A DNA stretch of 64,000 nt from Saprospiraceae bacterium (GCA_022841345.1 JALHRR010000022.1:1-64000); one strand, 5' to 3'; numbered from the stretch's first letter, positions 35,796 through 45,307 are shown. A program made the numbers and translations. The notes: generated from the sequence alone by a model not told the origin.

Positions 35796-36137
35796 CGCGT
35801 TGATTTAATTCATTGAAATCTGACATATGGCTTTATTGGGAAGATTAAAAGTACCTTTTATTTAAACATATACGTCAGTTTGAACTGAATAGTCATTTAA
35901 TTACAAACAGAGATTTGAAGAGCTTTCCTTCAGGACGGCAAAAATTGACTCTTTAACCCAAAAATTACGTAACTTTAGTAATAGAATTGAGCTCCTCCAA
36001 TATTAATTTCATGGCTTTCGCTCAAGAAATAAGACTACCCAATAGATCACAATAAAATTAGCGCAGGATAGGAAATTATAAACCTATTTTTGGGCGGTAT
36101 AATATTGATATTTTCTTTAATTTATAAAGCACATGTA
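35796..36137. other. Divergent promoter region between the quinol cluster and a lipoprotein gene
   Basis: It separates two divergent transcripts. On the minus strand, TATGTTTA (35863-35870) and TACTTTTA (35846-35853) are one-mismatch versions of TAnnTTTG and could serve the five-gene cluster, but neither has a clear -33 box. A better element faces the other way (see next feature). Confidence 0.4.
36085..36092 (+). promoter_or_regulatory. Bacteroidota -7 promoter element TATTTTTG
   Basis: An exact TAnnTTTG match 45 bp upstream of the lipoprotein ATG. The -33 box is weak (a TTAG sits at about the right distance). Confidence 0.45.
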
Positions 36138-36671
36138 ATGAAAAAAGTAATTTACTTATTCCTGTTTACTGGACTGATTTTCTCCGGATGCGTCAAGGAT
36201 TCTGAGTTCATGGAAGAGTCAGAAATGGAACAGACTGAATTTAAGAAAGCAAAAAAACTCAAACCTTTCAAAGGAACCCTGATTTCGTATCCTGCCGAAT
36301 CTGTGGATCTGAGTTGCAATTGTGGAGAAGTTCCACCATTATTTATTCAAGGCTCAGGTGATATTTCTCATATGGGAGAAGTTCAATCAGATGGAGTTTC
36401 ATGTGCGATTCCACAGCCATGGGGATTCAGCGTAGATGGATGTGTTTCACTGGTTGCTGCAAATGGAGATGAGGTATTTGCGGATGTAGATCCTTATGAT
36501 TTGATCTTCGACACAACTTGTTTCTGCAAAGCAAATGGTACAACTTATGGGCAAATTACCGGAGGAACCGGAAGATTCGCGAATGCTGCCGGTGAAGTGG
36601 ATATCGAAGTGGAGCTGGATTTAGCTACCTTCAAATTCACTGTAAACTTAGATGGAGGAATCTCGTACTAA
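36138..36671 (+). CDS. Lipoprotein with allene-oxide-cyclase/dirigent-like barrel features
   Basis: A 177-residue lipoprotein. The signal peptide ends in the lipobox IFSG-C18. After a charged linker (EESEMEQTEFKKAKKLKPFKG) comes a beta-rich domain with several cysteines (SCNCGE, CFCKANG) and the motif GQITGGTGRFANAAGEVDIE, which resembles the GGTGRF.GA.G signature of small barrel proteins of the allene-oxide-cyclase-like/dirigent fold. The ATG at 36138 is chosen because it starts the signal peptide. It is transcribed away from the quinol cluster. Function unknown. Confidence 0.65.
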   Translation: MKKVIYLFLFTGLIFSGCVKDSEFMEESEMEQTEFKKAKKLKPFKGTLISYPAESVDLSCNCGEVPPLFIQGSGDISHMGEVQSDGVSCAIPQPWGFSVDGCVSLVAANGDEVFADVDPYDLIFDTTCFCKANGTTYGQITGGTGRFANAAGEVDIEVELDLATFKFTVNLDGGISY

Positions 36672-36698
36672 GTAAAAGTAGCTTTCTAAATAAAGAAA

Positions 36699-36772
36699 GG
36701 GGCGTTCATCTGAGCTTTCAACATTACACCTATCAGGACAGAAAAGAAACCTGAAAGCCGGACGAATGCCCC
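36699..36772. terminator. Bidirectional terminator-like long hairpin
   Basis: GGGGCGTTCATC (36699-36710) pairs with GACGAATGCCCC (36761-36772) with few mismatches, and an inner GCTTTCA/TGAAAGC stem extends it. It lies between two convergent genes with A- and T-rich flanks. Confidence 0.6.
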
Positions 36773-36790
36773 ATAGAAAACACTGATCCT

Positions 36791-37387
36791 TTATTCAAAC
36801 ACCAATTCGATATAAGGTAAAGCAAAATTGACTGCAGGGCCTCCCGTTCCATATAGTGAGGAGCCGGTAATATTCAGGTTGCCTTCAGTAATGGGGAAGT
36901 TTAGCAAAGCTCCCTGAATATAGGCAAGTCTTCCAATAGTATTTCCAATATTCCCATTCCATTGAGTTTGAATTCTTCTAATCGTATAGGACTCTCCTGC
37001 TGTCAGAGCTGTAGGTGTGATGGCAACATATTCTGTTGCTGTTGATGAGAACAAATGACTTCCTGTATATACCAGTTGATTTGTTGAATTATTAAAAATC
37101 TCGATCAGGTACGGAGTCGTATTAAATGTCGGCAAACTCTGATACCCTACCTGACAAATTGTAGTAGCAACGGTAACATTGAAGGTATATTCATGGGTTA
37201 TCAGATCCATAAATACATCATCAGCTGCTCCTTGAGAACTTGTAACGTTTGTATACAATTGTTTGAAAAGCGTATTGGAAGAATCGCATGCAGATCTTGA
37301 TTTAAGATCATCTTTTTTACATGCGGCCAGCAAAGCGACAACGAATAAAAAAGAGATAATTCCAAAGGAATTAGAATGAATTTTCAT
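36791..37387 (-). CDS. Lipoprotein of unknown function
   Basis: A 198-residue lipoprotein whose signal peptide ends in the lipobox ALLAA-C22, followed by KKDDLKSRS. The mature part has a beta-sandwich character (HEYTFNVTVATTICQVGYQSLP, YLIEIFNNSTNQLVYTGSHLF, YTIRRIQTQWNGN). I do not recognise a family. It converges with the preceding lipoprotein across a hairpin. Confidence 0.65.
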   Translation of the reverse strand: MKIHSNSFGIISFLFVVALLAACKKDDLKSRSACDSSNTLFKQLYTNVTSSQGAADDVFMDLITHEYTFNVTVATTICQVGYQSLPTFNTTPYLIEIFNNSTNQLVYTGSHLFSSTATEYVAITPTALTAGESYTIRRIQTQWNGNIGNTIGRLAYIQGALLNFPITEGNLNITGSSLYGTGGPAVNFALPYIELVFE

Positions 37388-38074
37388 GTTTAATTAAGAT
37401 TGAGTGTGCCTACTTTTTGAATATAACGGTTTTCGGCTTTTCCGTTTGTGAGAAAATAATTTGATTGCCGGCCGACAATGATCTTAAGATACGGATGGGT
37501 AAAATGTCGTTGCCTGAATGCGGTAATCTTAACAATGTCTAAGTTGATCAGTGTAGCTTTCAGATACGACTTTAGATGTTCCTGTGTTGCTCAGAGTAGC
37601 TTTCAGCTGCGACCTTAGAAGTTCATTTAAGCTTGTTTCTGTGTGAGTGTGAGTGCCGTAGCTGTTAGCTACGGGAAGCGATGGGTGTGGGTTTTTTGTT
37701 GCTCAAAGTAGCTTTCAGCTACGACCTTAGAAGTTCAGTTAAGCTTGTTTCTGTGTGAGTGTGAGTGCCGTAGCTGAAAGCTACGGGAAGCATCGGGTGT
37801 GGGTTTTTTGTTGCTCAGAGGAGCTTTCAGCTACGACTTTAGAAGTTCAGTTAAGCTTGTTCTTGTGTGAATTTGAGTGCCGTAGCTGAAAGCTACGGGA
37901 AGCATCGGGTGTGGGTTTTTTGTTGCTCAGAGGAGCTTTCAGCTACGACTTTAGAAGTTCATTTAAGCTTGTTCTTGTGTGAATTTGAGTGCCGTAGCTG
38001 GAAGCTACGGGAAGCGATGGGTGTGGGTTCTTTGTTGCTCAGAGTAGCTTTCAGCTACGACCTTAGAAGTTCAT
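37388..38074. other. Gene-free region dominated by a 112-bp tandem repeat
   Basis: The first 160 bases are the upstream region of the minus-strand lipoprotein. The rest is the tandem repeat described in the next feature. An open frame at 37867-38124 exists only because 112-bp units differ in frame content and is not a gene. Confidence 0.6.
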
Positions 38075-38092
38075 TCAAGCTTGTTCCTTACC
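37553..38092. repeat. 112-bp tandem repeat, about 4.8 units
   Basis: The anchor GTTGCTCA occurs at 37586, 37698, 37810, 37922 and 38034, exactly 112 bp apart. Each unit contains GTAGCTTTCAGCTAC and, about 50 bp later, its reverse complement GTAGCTGAAAGCTAC (small variants exist). Each of these is itself a near-palindrome, so a unit can form either two small hairpins or one larger one. The last unit runs into the 3' end of the YjbR gene. Confidence 0.92.
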
Positions 38093-38449
38093 CGCTTCCC
38101 ATGCGGCAATTTGTTTTGCTGTAGCGAGGCCTCTCCAGCACAATTCCATGATTTCTGTTAATAATTTTTTATCATTTACAAAGCTCCACATGCATATATA
38201 TGGATAAGCTTTGTAATGATCGGGCAGATGAAAATACTCGGGATGTGAGTCCAGATATGGATCCCGAATAGGAAAGTCAAGACGAATGGCGATGAATCCA
38301 TCACTCTCATGCAAGCGACACATCAATTTACCTCGAAACTTAACAGAAGGAGTATTATAATGAGAAACACTTTCTTCGGTTCCGGGAAAAGTCAGAGCGA
38401 TACTTTTTATTAAATCGAAATCTGCGGAGTCGAAGGTGATGGGTTTCAT
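38075..38449 (-). CDS. MmcQ/YjbR-family protein
   Basis: A 124-residue protein of the YjbR (CyaY-like double-wing) family, with the hallmark opening DFDLIKSIALTFPGTEESVSHYNTPSVKFRGKLMCRL and the later HPEYFHLPDHYKAYPYICMW. Members are often called DNA-binding by similarity, but the biochemical role is unclear. The last residues (EQA) and the stop codon are encoded by sequence belonging to the adjacent 112-bp repeat, so the C terminus was apparently set by the repeat. Confidence 0.85.
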   Translation of the reverse strand: MKPITFDSADFDLIKSIALTFPGTEESVSHYNTPSVKFRGKLMCRLHESDGFIAIRLDFPIRDPYLDSHPEYFHLPDHYKAYPYICMWSFVNDKKLLTEIMELCWRGLATAKQIAAWEAGKEQA

Positions 38450-38539
38450 GGGAGGGAGTTTGTGAAATCTTTCAATTTATTTTGTTGCTTGTAACCTGCA
38501 AATATTGACAAAAATTGTTGGTTCAAGCAGACAGTATGT

Positions 38540-39511
38540 TCAGGAAATGGAAATAACCACTTTCCCTTTCACTTTGCCATCTCCCAAATATTGAATCGCA
38601 TCAGCTGTTTCGCTAAGCGGAAATTGCCTGTCAATCATGACTTTGATTTTCCTTTCTGCGGATAATGAACTCAAAGCCTGCAAATCAATTTGATTGGGTT
38701 TGTGGATCAGAAGACTTAGTTTTTTATTGTCGTTCTTTTTGGAAAACTTGTCGGAAATTGCAGTCTGAAAAATAGTTTTCATTGAGCCACCAACTATAAC
38801 AAATCCACCTTCCTGACTTAAACGTTTTTTGTATCGTGAAAGGGGTCGATTTGCATTCACGTCGAGGATGAGATCATAAAGCTTTCCACTTTTGGTGTAG
38901 TCATTTTTTAAATAATCTATCAAGTAATCCGCACCTAACTTATGCATGAATTCAAACTTTTCAGCTAAATCTACAGCGGTAACTTCTGCACCATACATTT
39001 TTGCCAATTGAATTGCAAAACTGCCAACTCCTCCACCTGCTCCATTGATTAACACTTTTTGTCCTGGCTGAATAGGGCCATATTGATAAAGACCCTGCCA
39101 GGCGAGAATACCAGCCTGAGGAATTGCTGCGGCTTCCGCGAAACTTAGATTTTCCGGCTTCTTAATGAGTGCTTTTTCAGAAGCAGTTACATATTCTGCA
39201 AATCCTCCCCAATGGCAAGCTGAAATATCACCCATGACCTCATCTCCCTGTTTTAGGCTTGTAACATTCGTTCCGGTGGATTCAACAATGCCGGAAATAT
39301 CAGCACCCAGAATTTTATGAAGAGGCCTGAAAGGGCTGGTAAATAGTCTTACAATAAATGGCTTGCCTCTAATGGAATCCCAGTCCCAGGAATTCACGGA
39401 TGCATACTTCACTTTTATCAATACCTCATTCGGTCCCGGAGCAGGAATCGGGAGATCTTCCATTTTTAAAACATCTGCTGATCCGTATTTTCTGCAGACA
39501 ATTGCCTTCAT
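38540..39511 (-). CDS. MDR-family NAD(P)-dependent oxidoreductase (quinone-oxidoreductase-like), paralogue 3
   Basis: A 323-residue medium-chain dehydrogenase/reductase. The Rossmann motif is GAGGGVGSFAIQLAKMYGAEV, the proline-rich N-terminal domain runs from MKAIVCRKYGSADVL, and the zinc-ligand cysteines of alcohol dehydrogenases are absent, which fits the NADPH:quinone-oxidoreductase type. The ATG at 39511 is preferred over the in-frame ATG at 39523 because both neighbours also begin with MKA and it does not overlap the upstream gene. It is the last of three tandem paralogues. Confidence 0.85.
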   Translation of the reverse strand: MKAIVCRKYGSADVLKMEDLPIPAPGPNEVLIKVKYASVNSWDWDSIRGKPFIVRLFTSPFRPLHKILGADISGIVESTGTNVTSLKQGDEVMGDISACHWGGFAEYVTASEKALIKKPENLSFAEAAAIPQAGILAWQGLYQYGPIQPGQKVLINGAGGGVGSFAIQLAKMYGAEVTAVDLAEKFEFMHKLGADYLIDYLKNDYTKSGKLYDLILDVNANRPLSRYKKRLSQEGGFVIVGGSMKTIFQTAISDKFSKKNDNKKLSLLIHKPNQIDLQALSSLSAERKIKVMIDRQFPLSETADAIQYLGDGKVKGKVVISIS

Positions 39512-39515
39512 AGAT

Positions 39516-40499
39516 TTAGTCATTTTCAGACGCAATTTTGATCACAATATGACCGGCTTTTTTACCTGAATCTACATACGCATGTGCATCTCTGATTTGC
39601 TCAAGGGGATATGTTTTATCAATAATTACTTTCAATTGACCTGAAAGCACCAATTCACTCAGATAATTGAAATCTTCTACAGAATAAGAGGCGAGTTTTA
39701 AAACTATTTTTTTATCCGATTTTTTATTTAGCCATAAACCTTGAACCAGACTTTGTACTCCGGGATTACCAAGAATCAATCTGCCTTTTTTATTTAATAA
39801 TTTTAAAAGCGTTGGGACAGTTGATTTGCCTACGATATCAATGATAGCATCATAAGTCTGACTAAGATTGCTCAATTGCACTTTTTCGTAATCAATAAAA
39901 TGATCAGCGCCTATAGATCTAAGCATGTTTTCTTTTATTCCTTTATCATTACATGTTACTTCTGCGCCTTGTAATTTCGCTAATTGAACAGCAAAAGTTC
40001 CAATACTCCCACCTGCCCCTATTATCAATACTTTATCACCTTGTTTCAAATCAGCCTTTCTAACAAAGTGCAAAGCATTTGATCCTCCGACAGGAATAGC
40101 TGCTGCGGTTTCAAAACTCATCCCTTCCGGAATTCTCGCAATCGGATAATTCTCGGAAATACACTTGAATTCTGCGTGTGCCCCCAGGCTCATATCAGTG
40201 GCAAGAAACACCTTCTCACCAGGTTTGAACTTTGTGACTTTACTTCCCACAGATGTCACAATCCCTGCCAGTTCCTGGCCATAAATTTTTATCCTGGGTT
40301 TGAATACCCCCATATATAATCTAAGAGGCAACCAGAAAAGAACCGGAATTTTAAACCGCCGGATCTCAGAATCTCCCATGATGACAGTAGCAGCATGAAT
40401 TTTTATTTGTAGTTCATTATCAAGCGGGACAGGAGTTTTCACTTCTAAAACCTTCATGACTTCCGGTGAACCATAACTTGTCGTGACGGCAGCTTTCAT
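39516..40499 (-). CDS. MDR-family NAD(P)-dependent oxidoreductase, paralogue 2
   Basis: A 327-residue paralogue of its two neighbours: MKAAVTTSYGSPEVMKVLEV at the N terminus, GAGGSIGTFAVQLAKLQGAEV for cofactor binding, and HAYVDSGKKAGHIVIKI at the C terminus. There are no structural or catalytic zinc cysteines. It lies 4 bp after paralogue 1 and 4 bp before paralogue 3. Candidate substrates are quinones, enones or other electrophiles. Confidence 0.87.
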   Translation of the reverse strand: MKAAVTTSYGSPEVMKVLEVKTPVPLDNELQIKIHAATVIMGDSEIRRFKIPVLFWLPLRLYMGVFKPRIKIYGQELAGIVTSVGSKVTKFKPGEKVFLATDMSLGAHAEFKCISENYPIARIPEGMSFETAAAIPVGGSNALHFVRKADLKQGDKVLIIGAGGSIGTFAVQLAKLQGAEVTCNDKGIKENMLRSIGADHFIDYEKVQLSNLSQTYDAIIDIVGKSTVPTLLKLLNKKGRLILGNPGVQSLVQGLWLNKKSDKKIVLKLASYSVEDFNYLSELVLSGQLKVIIDKTYPLEQIRDAHAYVDSGKKAGHIVIKIASEND

Positions 40500-40503
40500 A
40501 GGA

Positions 40504-41463
40504 TTATTGATGAATGGAGATGATCACACTTCCTTTTTTGCGTCCGGAATCCACCAGGCGATGAGCATCCTGAATTTCTTCCAGTGGAAATGTCTTGTCA
40601 ATCACAGCTTTCATTTTCCCGGTCTCATAAAGTGATGCGAGGAATTCAAGATCAGCCTTTGATTCTTTCATCTCACCGGCGATGATTTTTATTTTTTTGC
40701 TGAGAGAGATCCAGGCGGCTTCCATCATCTGCGTAATCATTCCTGCTGCAACAATAAGTTGCCCATTTTTCTTCAGAACTTTAATGGCCTTTTTTAAAGA
40801 CATTTTTCCGACAGTGTCAAAGATGATGTCATATGATTCACCGGATTCTGTAAAGTCCTCTTTTGTGTAGTCAAAAACTTTGTCTGCACCGAGAGATTTA
40901 ACCAGCTCAATATTACCTGTACTACAAACTGTATGCACTTCAGCACCGAAATATTTTGCAAGTTGAATGGCTCCAACACCCAGTGAACCAGATCCACCTA
41001 TGATCAATATCTTTTGTCCTGCCTGAATGTTTGCCTTTTTGAGAAAATAAAAAGAAGTCCCATCACCAAAAGGTATAGAAGCTACTTCTTCATAGCTGCA
41101 ATTTTGAGGTTTAAATGCTATCAGTCCATCTTCCGCCAATGTTGTATACTCAGCATGTGCACTCATTTTTCTGCCTGTAGAGGCAAATATCTGATCGCCA
41201 ATTTTAAATTGTGTGACATGTTTCCCAACTGCTTCAATCTCTCCTGCAAGTGATCCTCCAAGAATGGGTACTTTTGGCTTTAGAATTCCGAAAAATAATC
41301 TCACAAGAAAGGGGTCTGCTCTGCGCAATCTGGCATCACCTGTGGAGACTGAAGTGGCATAAACTTTCACCAGGATTTCATTTTCTTTAGGGATAGGTTT
41401 TGATACTTCCTGTAATTGCAAAACTTCGGGCGAACCATATTTTGTATAGACAACTGCTTTCAT
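40504..41463 (-). CDS. MDR-family NAD(P)-dependent oxidoreductase, paralogue 1
   Basis: A 319-residue protein, first of three tandem genes. Its features are MKAVVYTKYGSPEVLQLQEV, GGSGSLGVGAIQLAKYFGAEVHTV for nucleotide binding and HRLVDSGRKKGSVIISI at the end. The three proteins share the same segments but have clearly diverged, so this is an old tandem expansion rather than a recent copy. The run of three with 4-bp gaps implies one operon. Confidence 0.87.
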   Translation of the reverse strand: MKAVVYTKYGSPEVLQLQEVSKPIPKENEILVKVYATSVSTGDARLRRADPFLVRLFFGILKPKVPILGGSLAGEIEAVGKHVTQFKIGDQIFASTGRKMSAHAEYTTLAEDGLIAFKPQNCSYEEVASIPFGDGTSFYFLKKANIQAGQKILIIGGSGSLGVGAIQLAKYFGAEVHTVCSTGNIELVKSLGADKVFDYTKEDFTESGESYDIIFDTVGKMSLKKAIKVLKKNGQLIVAAGMITQMMEAAWISLSKKIKIIAGEMKESKADLEFLASLYETGKMKAVIDKTFPLEEIQDAHRLVDSGRKKGSVIISIHQ

Positions 41464-41645
41464 ATAGACTCAGATTTTTTAAATAAGTAGCATGAAAAAG
41501 ATGCTGAGATATTTTTCTAAACATCTGAAATTGACTACTTACTCATTAAAGGTACAACTGGTCTGAAGCATTGGAAATTTTTAAGATAGTACTACCTGCT
41601 TACCCGATCAATCTCAATTTGTATAAGAAGTTTGAACAACTCTTA

Positions 41646-43247
41646 CTATTGCCTTTTGATAAATCTGACTGATGAGTTTTGGTTTGTATTTGATGTAACA
41701 GAAAGAATATACATCCCATCCGGAAAAGAACTGGTATCAATTGAATGTTGTGCAGGATTCTGAGATCGGTAAAATAATTGACCTGAAATATGATAAATCA
41801 GAATTTCATTCAGCTGCTCAGAATTTTTTAAATACAAAATGTTACGAACGGGATTTGGAAAAACTTCTGTTATGGATTGATTTGATTCAGTTGTTGTTGA
41901 GCTTGTTGTTTTCTCAAAATCTACCAACATAGTAAAAAACTGTACTTCTTCCCAAAATATATTAAACACTGAACTAGGGATGGAACCCGTAAAGAGGATC
42001 TTGTGCTCATCGAATGTCAAGATATCAGAAACAGATTCACTACTGTTTTTTGGCGTGATATTAACTTCCAGAACATTTCCGAAACTCAAATCTTCTCTCA
42101 ATGTGGTTAAATATAAATTGCCATTTTCAATGCTGTCTTTTCTGCTCTTATACACGAAGACCATCTCTCCATTTGGAAGAACATGCAGATACGCCGGGTC
42201 ATGCATGAACAATTCATCAGAATCGACATCGTAACCTTTGGTTTGCAAAACATTGAAATCAATGTCCATTTCGATCAGACTCAAATTGTAATTCGGGAAG
42301 CAGCCTGCGAGGCTGAAGTAAAAACGATTCGTGATAGCATTAAATTTGAAGTCACTCAGATGTGTAATACAGTGATGACCAGGAATCAGAAATGATTCTG
42401 AAATGATGGATCCATCGCTTAATTTTATTTTCTTAATTCTGATCGTATCTCTTGCCTCACCATCTACCCAATCTCTTTCTGCAGAGGCCAGAGCTATCTG
42501 CTGATCATTGATCACTCCCGTTTTATATTGCATTTCAATCCTTCCTTCATTCAAATATTTTTGCTCCCAAATGAGCTGTTTATCCCGAAGCGAAACACGA
42601 CGAATCATATGTTCAGTGCCATACTGATATTCGATCAGCAAAGAGTGGTCACTTATAAAAGTTATTTTTTCCTCAGAAGCAAAAGTAGCAGCTCCTTTGA
42701 AAATTAATTCTGTATTTCCACCTTCTAAAATCTTTAATATATAGTGTTCTTCCCAATTGAAAATGCTAAGGAAAATAGCGCTGTCCATTTCAAAAATAGA
42801 ATACAATATGCAGGCTTCTGAAGTGAATGGCAGATTAATTTCCTGATTCTGAATAAGTTCCAGGTCAGAATTAAAAGTCAGTACCATGATAGTTCTATCA
42901 ACTTCCAGAGGAGTCAAATCATATGCTATTGCAAAATCACCTGAGGCCAATTTTATCAATTTCGAAAATGCTCCGGTAGTCTGAGCGGTGTTGAGATGCG
43001 CTAATTCATTACCATTTGCATCCAGCTTATAAAAATGTAAAATATCTCTTTCTACTGAAACATAAATAATGTTTCCGTCTTCATCTATTAAAGAATTAGG
43101 GCGAATTCCAGCCAAAGAAGTTACAGAATGAATATCGCTGAGTTTTGACCATTGTAGTGTTTGCGAATAACCAGACAGGCAAATCAGAAGAGAAAAAAGA
43201 ATTATTAGAATGCTTTTTGCTGAGGAAAAAGTAAAGATTGATGACAT
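41646..43247 (-). CDS. T9SS cargo protein with type A sorting domain
   Basis: A 533-residue secreted protein with a signal peptide (ILIILFSLLICLSGYSQ) and about 420 residues of beta-propeller-like sequence (LDANGNELAHLNTAQTTGAF, LASGDFAIAYDL, VLPNGEMVFVYKS). A C-terminal T9SS type A domain follows: EVFPNPVRNILYLKNSEQLNEILIY ... FPDGMYILSVTS. It resembles the cargo gene at 8080 in layout. There is no recognisable enzymatic motif; it is probably a surface-exposed or released protein. Confidence 0.82.
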   Translation of the reverse strand: MSSIFTFSSAKSILIILFSLLICLSGYSQTLQWSKLSDIHSVTSLAGIRPNSLIDEDGNIIYVSVERDILHFYKLDANGNELAHLNTAQTTGAFSKLIKLASGDFAIAYDLTPLEVDRTIMVLTFNSDLELIQNQEINLPFTSEACILYSIFEMDSAIFLSIFNWEEHYILKILEGGNTELIFKGAATFASEEKITFISDHSLLIEYQYGTEHMIRRVSLRDKQLIWEQKYLNEGRIEMQYKTGVINDQQIALASAERDWVDGEARDTIRIKKIKLSDGSIISESFLIPGHHCITHLSDFKFNAITNRFYFSLAGCFPNYNLSLIEMDIDFNVLQTKGYDVDSDELFMHDPAYLHVLPNGEMVFVYKSRKDSIENGNLYLTTLREDLSFGNVLEVNITPKNSSESVSDILTFDEHKILFTGSIPSSVFNIFWEEVQFFTMLVDFEKTTSSTTTESNQSITEVFPNPVRNILYLKNSEQLNEILIYHISGQLFYRSQNPAQHSIDTSSFPDGMYILSVTSNTNQNSSVRFIKRQ

Positions 43248-43387
43248 AAACAGAATTCAAAAAATTAATGATCCGGCAATTACAAAGAACTTACATCAAT
43301 ACGTCTAAGATTTGCTTTGCGTTTGGTTTGGTTCGCAATAATTGCAAGTGAATCGGATTAGCAATTAATTTTTAGAAAATATTGGTG

Positions 43388-44497
43388 CTATTTACTTAGA
43401 TGAATAGTCTTTCCGACTGCGGCGCTTCTGAGCGCCGCGTCAAGGATTTCCATTACCAGGATATTGTTATCCAGTGAGGATAAATCAAAAGGCTGCAATT
43501 TGATTTCTTTATTGATCACGGCAGCAAAGTAAGCAAATGGATCATGATAGGGTTCTGGTAGTTCTTCCAACTTGAAAGTACTTTCTCTGAAGCCATCATA
43601 CCCCTCTGCCATCCTGATTCTGAGCTTATTTCTATTGTCTGCAAAGATGGCTCCATACAAACCATAAATCTCCATATCCTTTCTCCCCATTGGCCAGTTC
43701 CAGGATCCCTCAATAATCGCATTTGCATTTTCATAAGTAAGTATGATAACAGATTCATCATCTACCTTTGGATTATTTTCAGCTTGTAATTGCTGAGTGA
43801 CAGCTGTCACGCTGAGTGGTTTTTCGCCTTTCATCAGCCAGGTCATAAGATTCACGCCATAACATCCAAAATCTATGATGGCACCTCCACCATTCTGCAC
43901 GGGATCCGTCAGCCATTCTAAAAATTCTTCATTGATACCAATCTTTTTCGGGCCGCGGTGTCCATCCCTCACTATTACTTTTCGCACTTCACCGATGGAA
44001 TCATTATGCAAAAATTGAAATGCTTTTTGATTGCTGGGATACCAGCTAGTTTCGTAATTGGTCAGCAAATGAATGTTGTGTTTTTCTGCCAGCGTTTGCA
44101 TTTTCAGGGCATGTTCAAGACTTACTGCAAGCGGTTTTTCCACCATCACATGGATACCTTTGGGAGCACAGGCTTCTACCACTTCCAGATGTTGAAATAT
44201 GGACCCAAAAGCACAGACTGCTTCAGGCTTGCAGGCGTACAGCATTTCCTGAAGTGTGTTGTACACAATATTCATCGGGAATCCATGTTGAGCTGAGTAC
44301 CTCTTTGCGAGTTCTTTATTGGGTTCTACAATACCGACTATGATGATATCGTCCTGTTTTTCTCTTCCAAGAATCCAGTGAACATGGGTGTGAGTCAATC
44401 CAGCGATGGCTACCCTGATGGGTTTGGATTGACCGTGAATTTGTGCAGTCATTATTGTGAGAAATGAAAAACAAATTAGGGTAATGGTAGATTTCAT
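43388..44497 (-). CDS. Exported Gfo/Idh/MocA-family oxidoreductase
   Basis: A 369-residue NAD(P)-dependent sugar or cyclitol dehydrogenase-like protein. A signal peptide (KSTITLICFSFLTIMTAQIHGQ) precedes a Rossmann domain (IRVAIAGLTHTHVHWILG ... IVGIVEPNKELAKRY), then the active-site EKPLA motif (VMVEKPLAVSL) and the C-terminal sheet domain (NGGGAIIDFGCYGVNLMTWLM). The glycine motif G-L-T-H-T-H is unlike the usual GxGxxG, so cofactor use is uncertain. Exported members of this family in Bacteroidota bind their cofactor tightly. The start at 44497 is set by the signal peptide. Confidence 0.82.
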   Translation of the reverse strand: MKSTITLICFSFLTIMTAQIHGQSKPIRVAIAGLTHTHVHWILGREKQDDIIIVGIVEPNKELAKRYSAQHGFPMNIVYNTLQEMLYACKPEAVCAFGSIFQHLEVVEACAPKGIHVMVEKPLAVSLEHALKMQTLAEKHNIHLLTNYETSWYPSNQKAFQFLHNDSIGEVRKVIVRDGHRGPKKIGINEEFLEWLTDPVQNGGGAIIDFGCYGVNLMTWLMKGEKPLSVTAVTQQLQAENNPKVDDESVIILTYENANAIIEGSWNWPMGRKDMEIYGLYGAIFADNRNKLRIRMAEGYDGFRESTFKLEELPEPYHDPFAYFAAVINKEIKLQPFDLSSLDNNILVMEILDAALRSAAVGKTIHLSK

Positions 44498-44606
44498 ATG
44501 GAGTGATTGAAACTTCCGGTTATGGATTTCTAAAGTCACACAAAATGAATAAAATAATGGAAAGAATGTGTAATACTATTTGGAAACTCAAACCAGAGAT
44601 TTATAA

Positions 44607-45218
44607 TCAATGCTGAACAAGAATCTTTCCAATAATAGCTGGTTTCAATGGATTGTCTGAAATCCGGAACCCATATAAGCCTGAAGGAATATTGACTAAT
44701 GAAAGGTCGAAAAAATTTCGGGTAGTTTTTTCTTGTAATATGGTTTTACCGGAACTGCTGTAAAGTGTGATACCAAACTCAGAATTTGCAGGATTTTCAA
44801 AATAGATTCTGGCTTCTTCGCTGGCAGGCTGAGGTCTTACCTGATATCCATTTGAATTGTAATCAATGATTAGTAATCTGATGATTTCAGAAGGTGCAAA
44901 TCCACCAAATTCGAGCTGGTAATACATCGGCTTATTAATGACCGGATTTTCATCCACAAAATCATAAGTAATGGGAAAGTCATTACTCCCGCAAACTCCG
45001 CTTACATTCCCTATAATGGAGAATTCCACACTGTCGGTTGAGCGTAAGACATTGATACCATTGCAAGTATTACCTGCACTGATGATGCAGGTGATGTATA
45101 CTTTACCTCCGGATTCGTAGATCTCAAGTTTGTCCAGAATTGGGTGCCTTTGTGCAGAAACTATCTGTACACAGAGGGTTATAAAAAGTAGCATTAAAAA
45201 TTGCAGAATGACCTTCAT
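44607..45218 (-). CDS. Short T9SS type A sorting-domain protein
   Basis: A 203-residue secreted protein: signal peptide (KVILQFLMLLFITLCVQIVSAQ), one fibronectin-III-like domain (about residues 25-120: GGKVYITCIISAGNTCNGINVLRSTDSVEFSIIGNVSG), then a sorting domain (YQVRPQPASEEARIYFENP ... IPSGLYGFRISDNP). The cargo part is unusually short for a T9SS protein. The start is placed at the ATG that opens the signal peptide. Function unknown. Confidence 0.72.
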   Translation of the reverse strand: MKVILQFLMLLFITLCVQIVSAQRHPILDKLEIYESGGKVYITCIISAGNTCNGINVLRSTDSVEFSIIGNVSGVCGSNDFPITYDFVDENPVINKPMYYQLEFGGFAPSEIIRLLIIDYNSNGYQVRPQPASEEARIYFENPANSEFGITLYSSSGKTILQEKTTRNFFDLSLVNIPSGLYGFRISDNPLKPAIIGKILVQH

Positions 45219-45307
45219 TGTTGATTCATATCTTAAAAAATAACTATTAAAGGAATCTTTTTTAAGGTAATACATTTTGAGTCGAAATGGTTCAGATCAA
45301 TAGGCTG

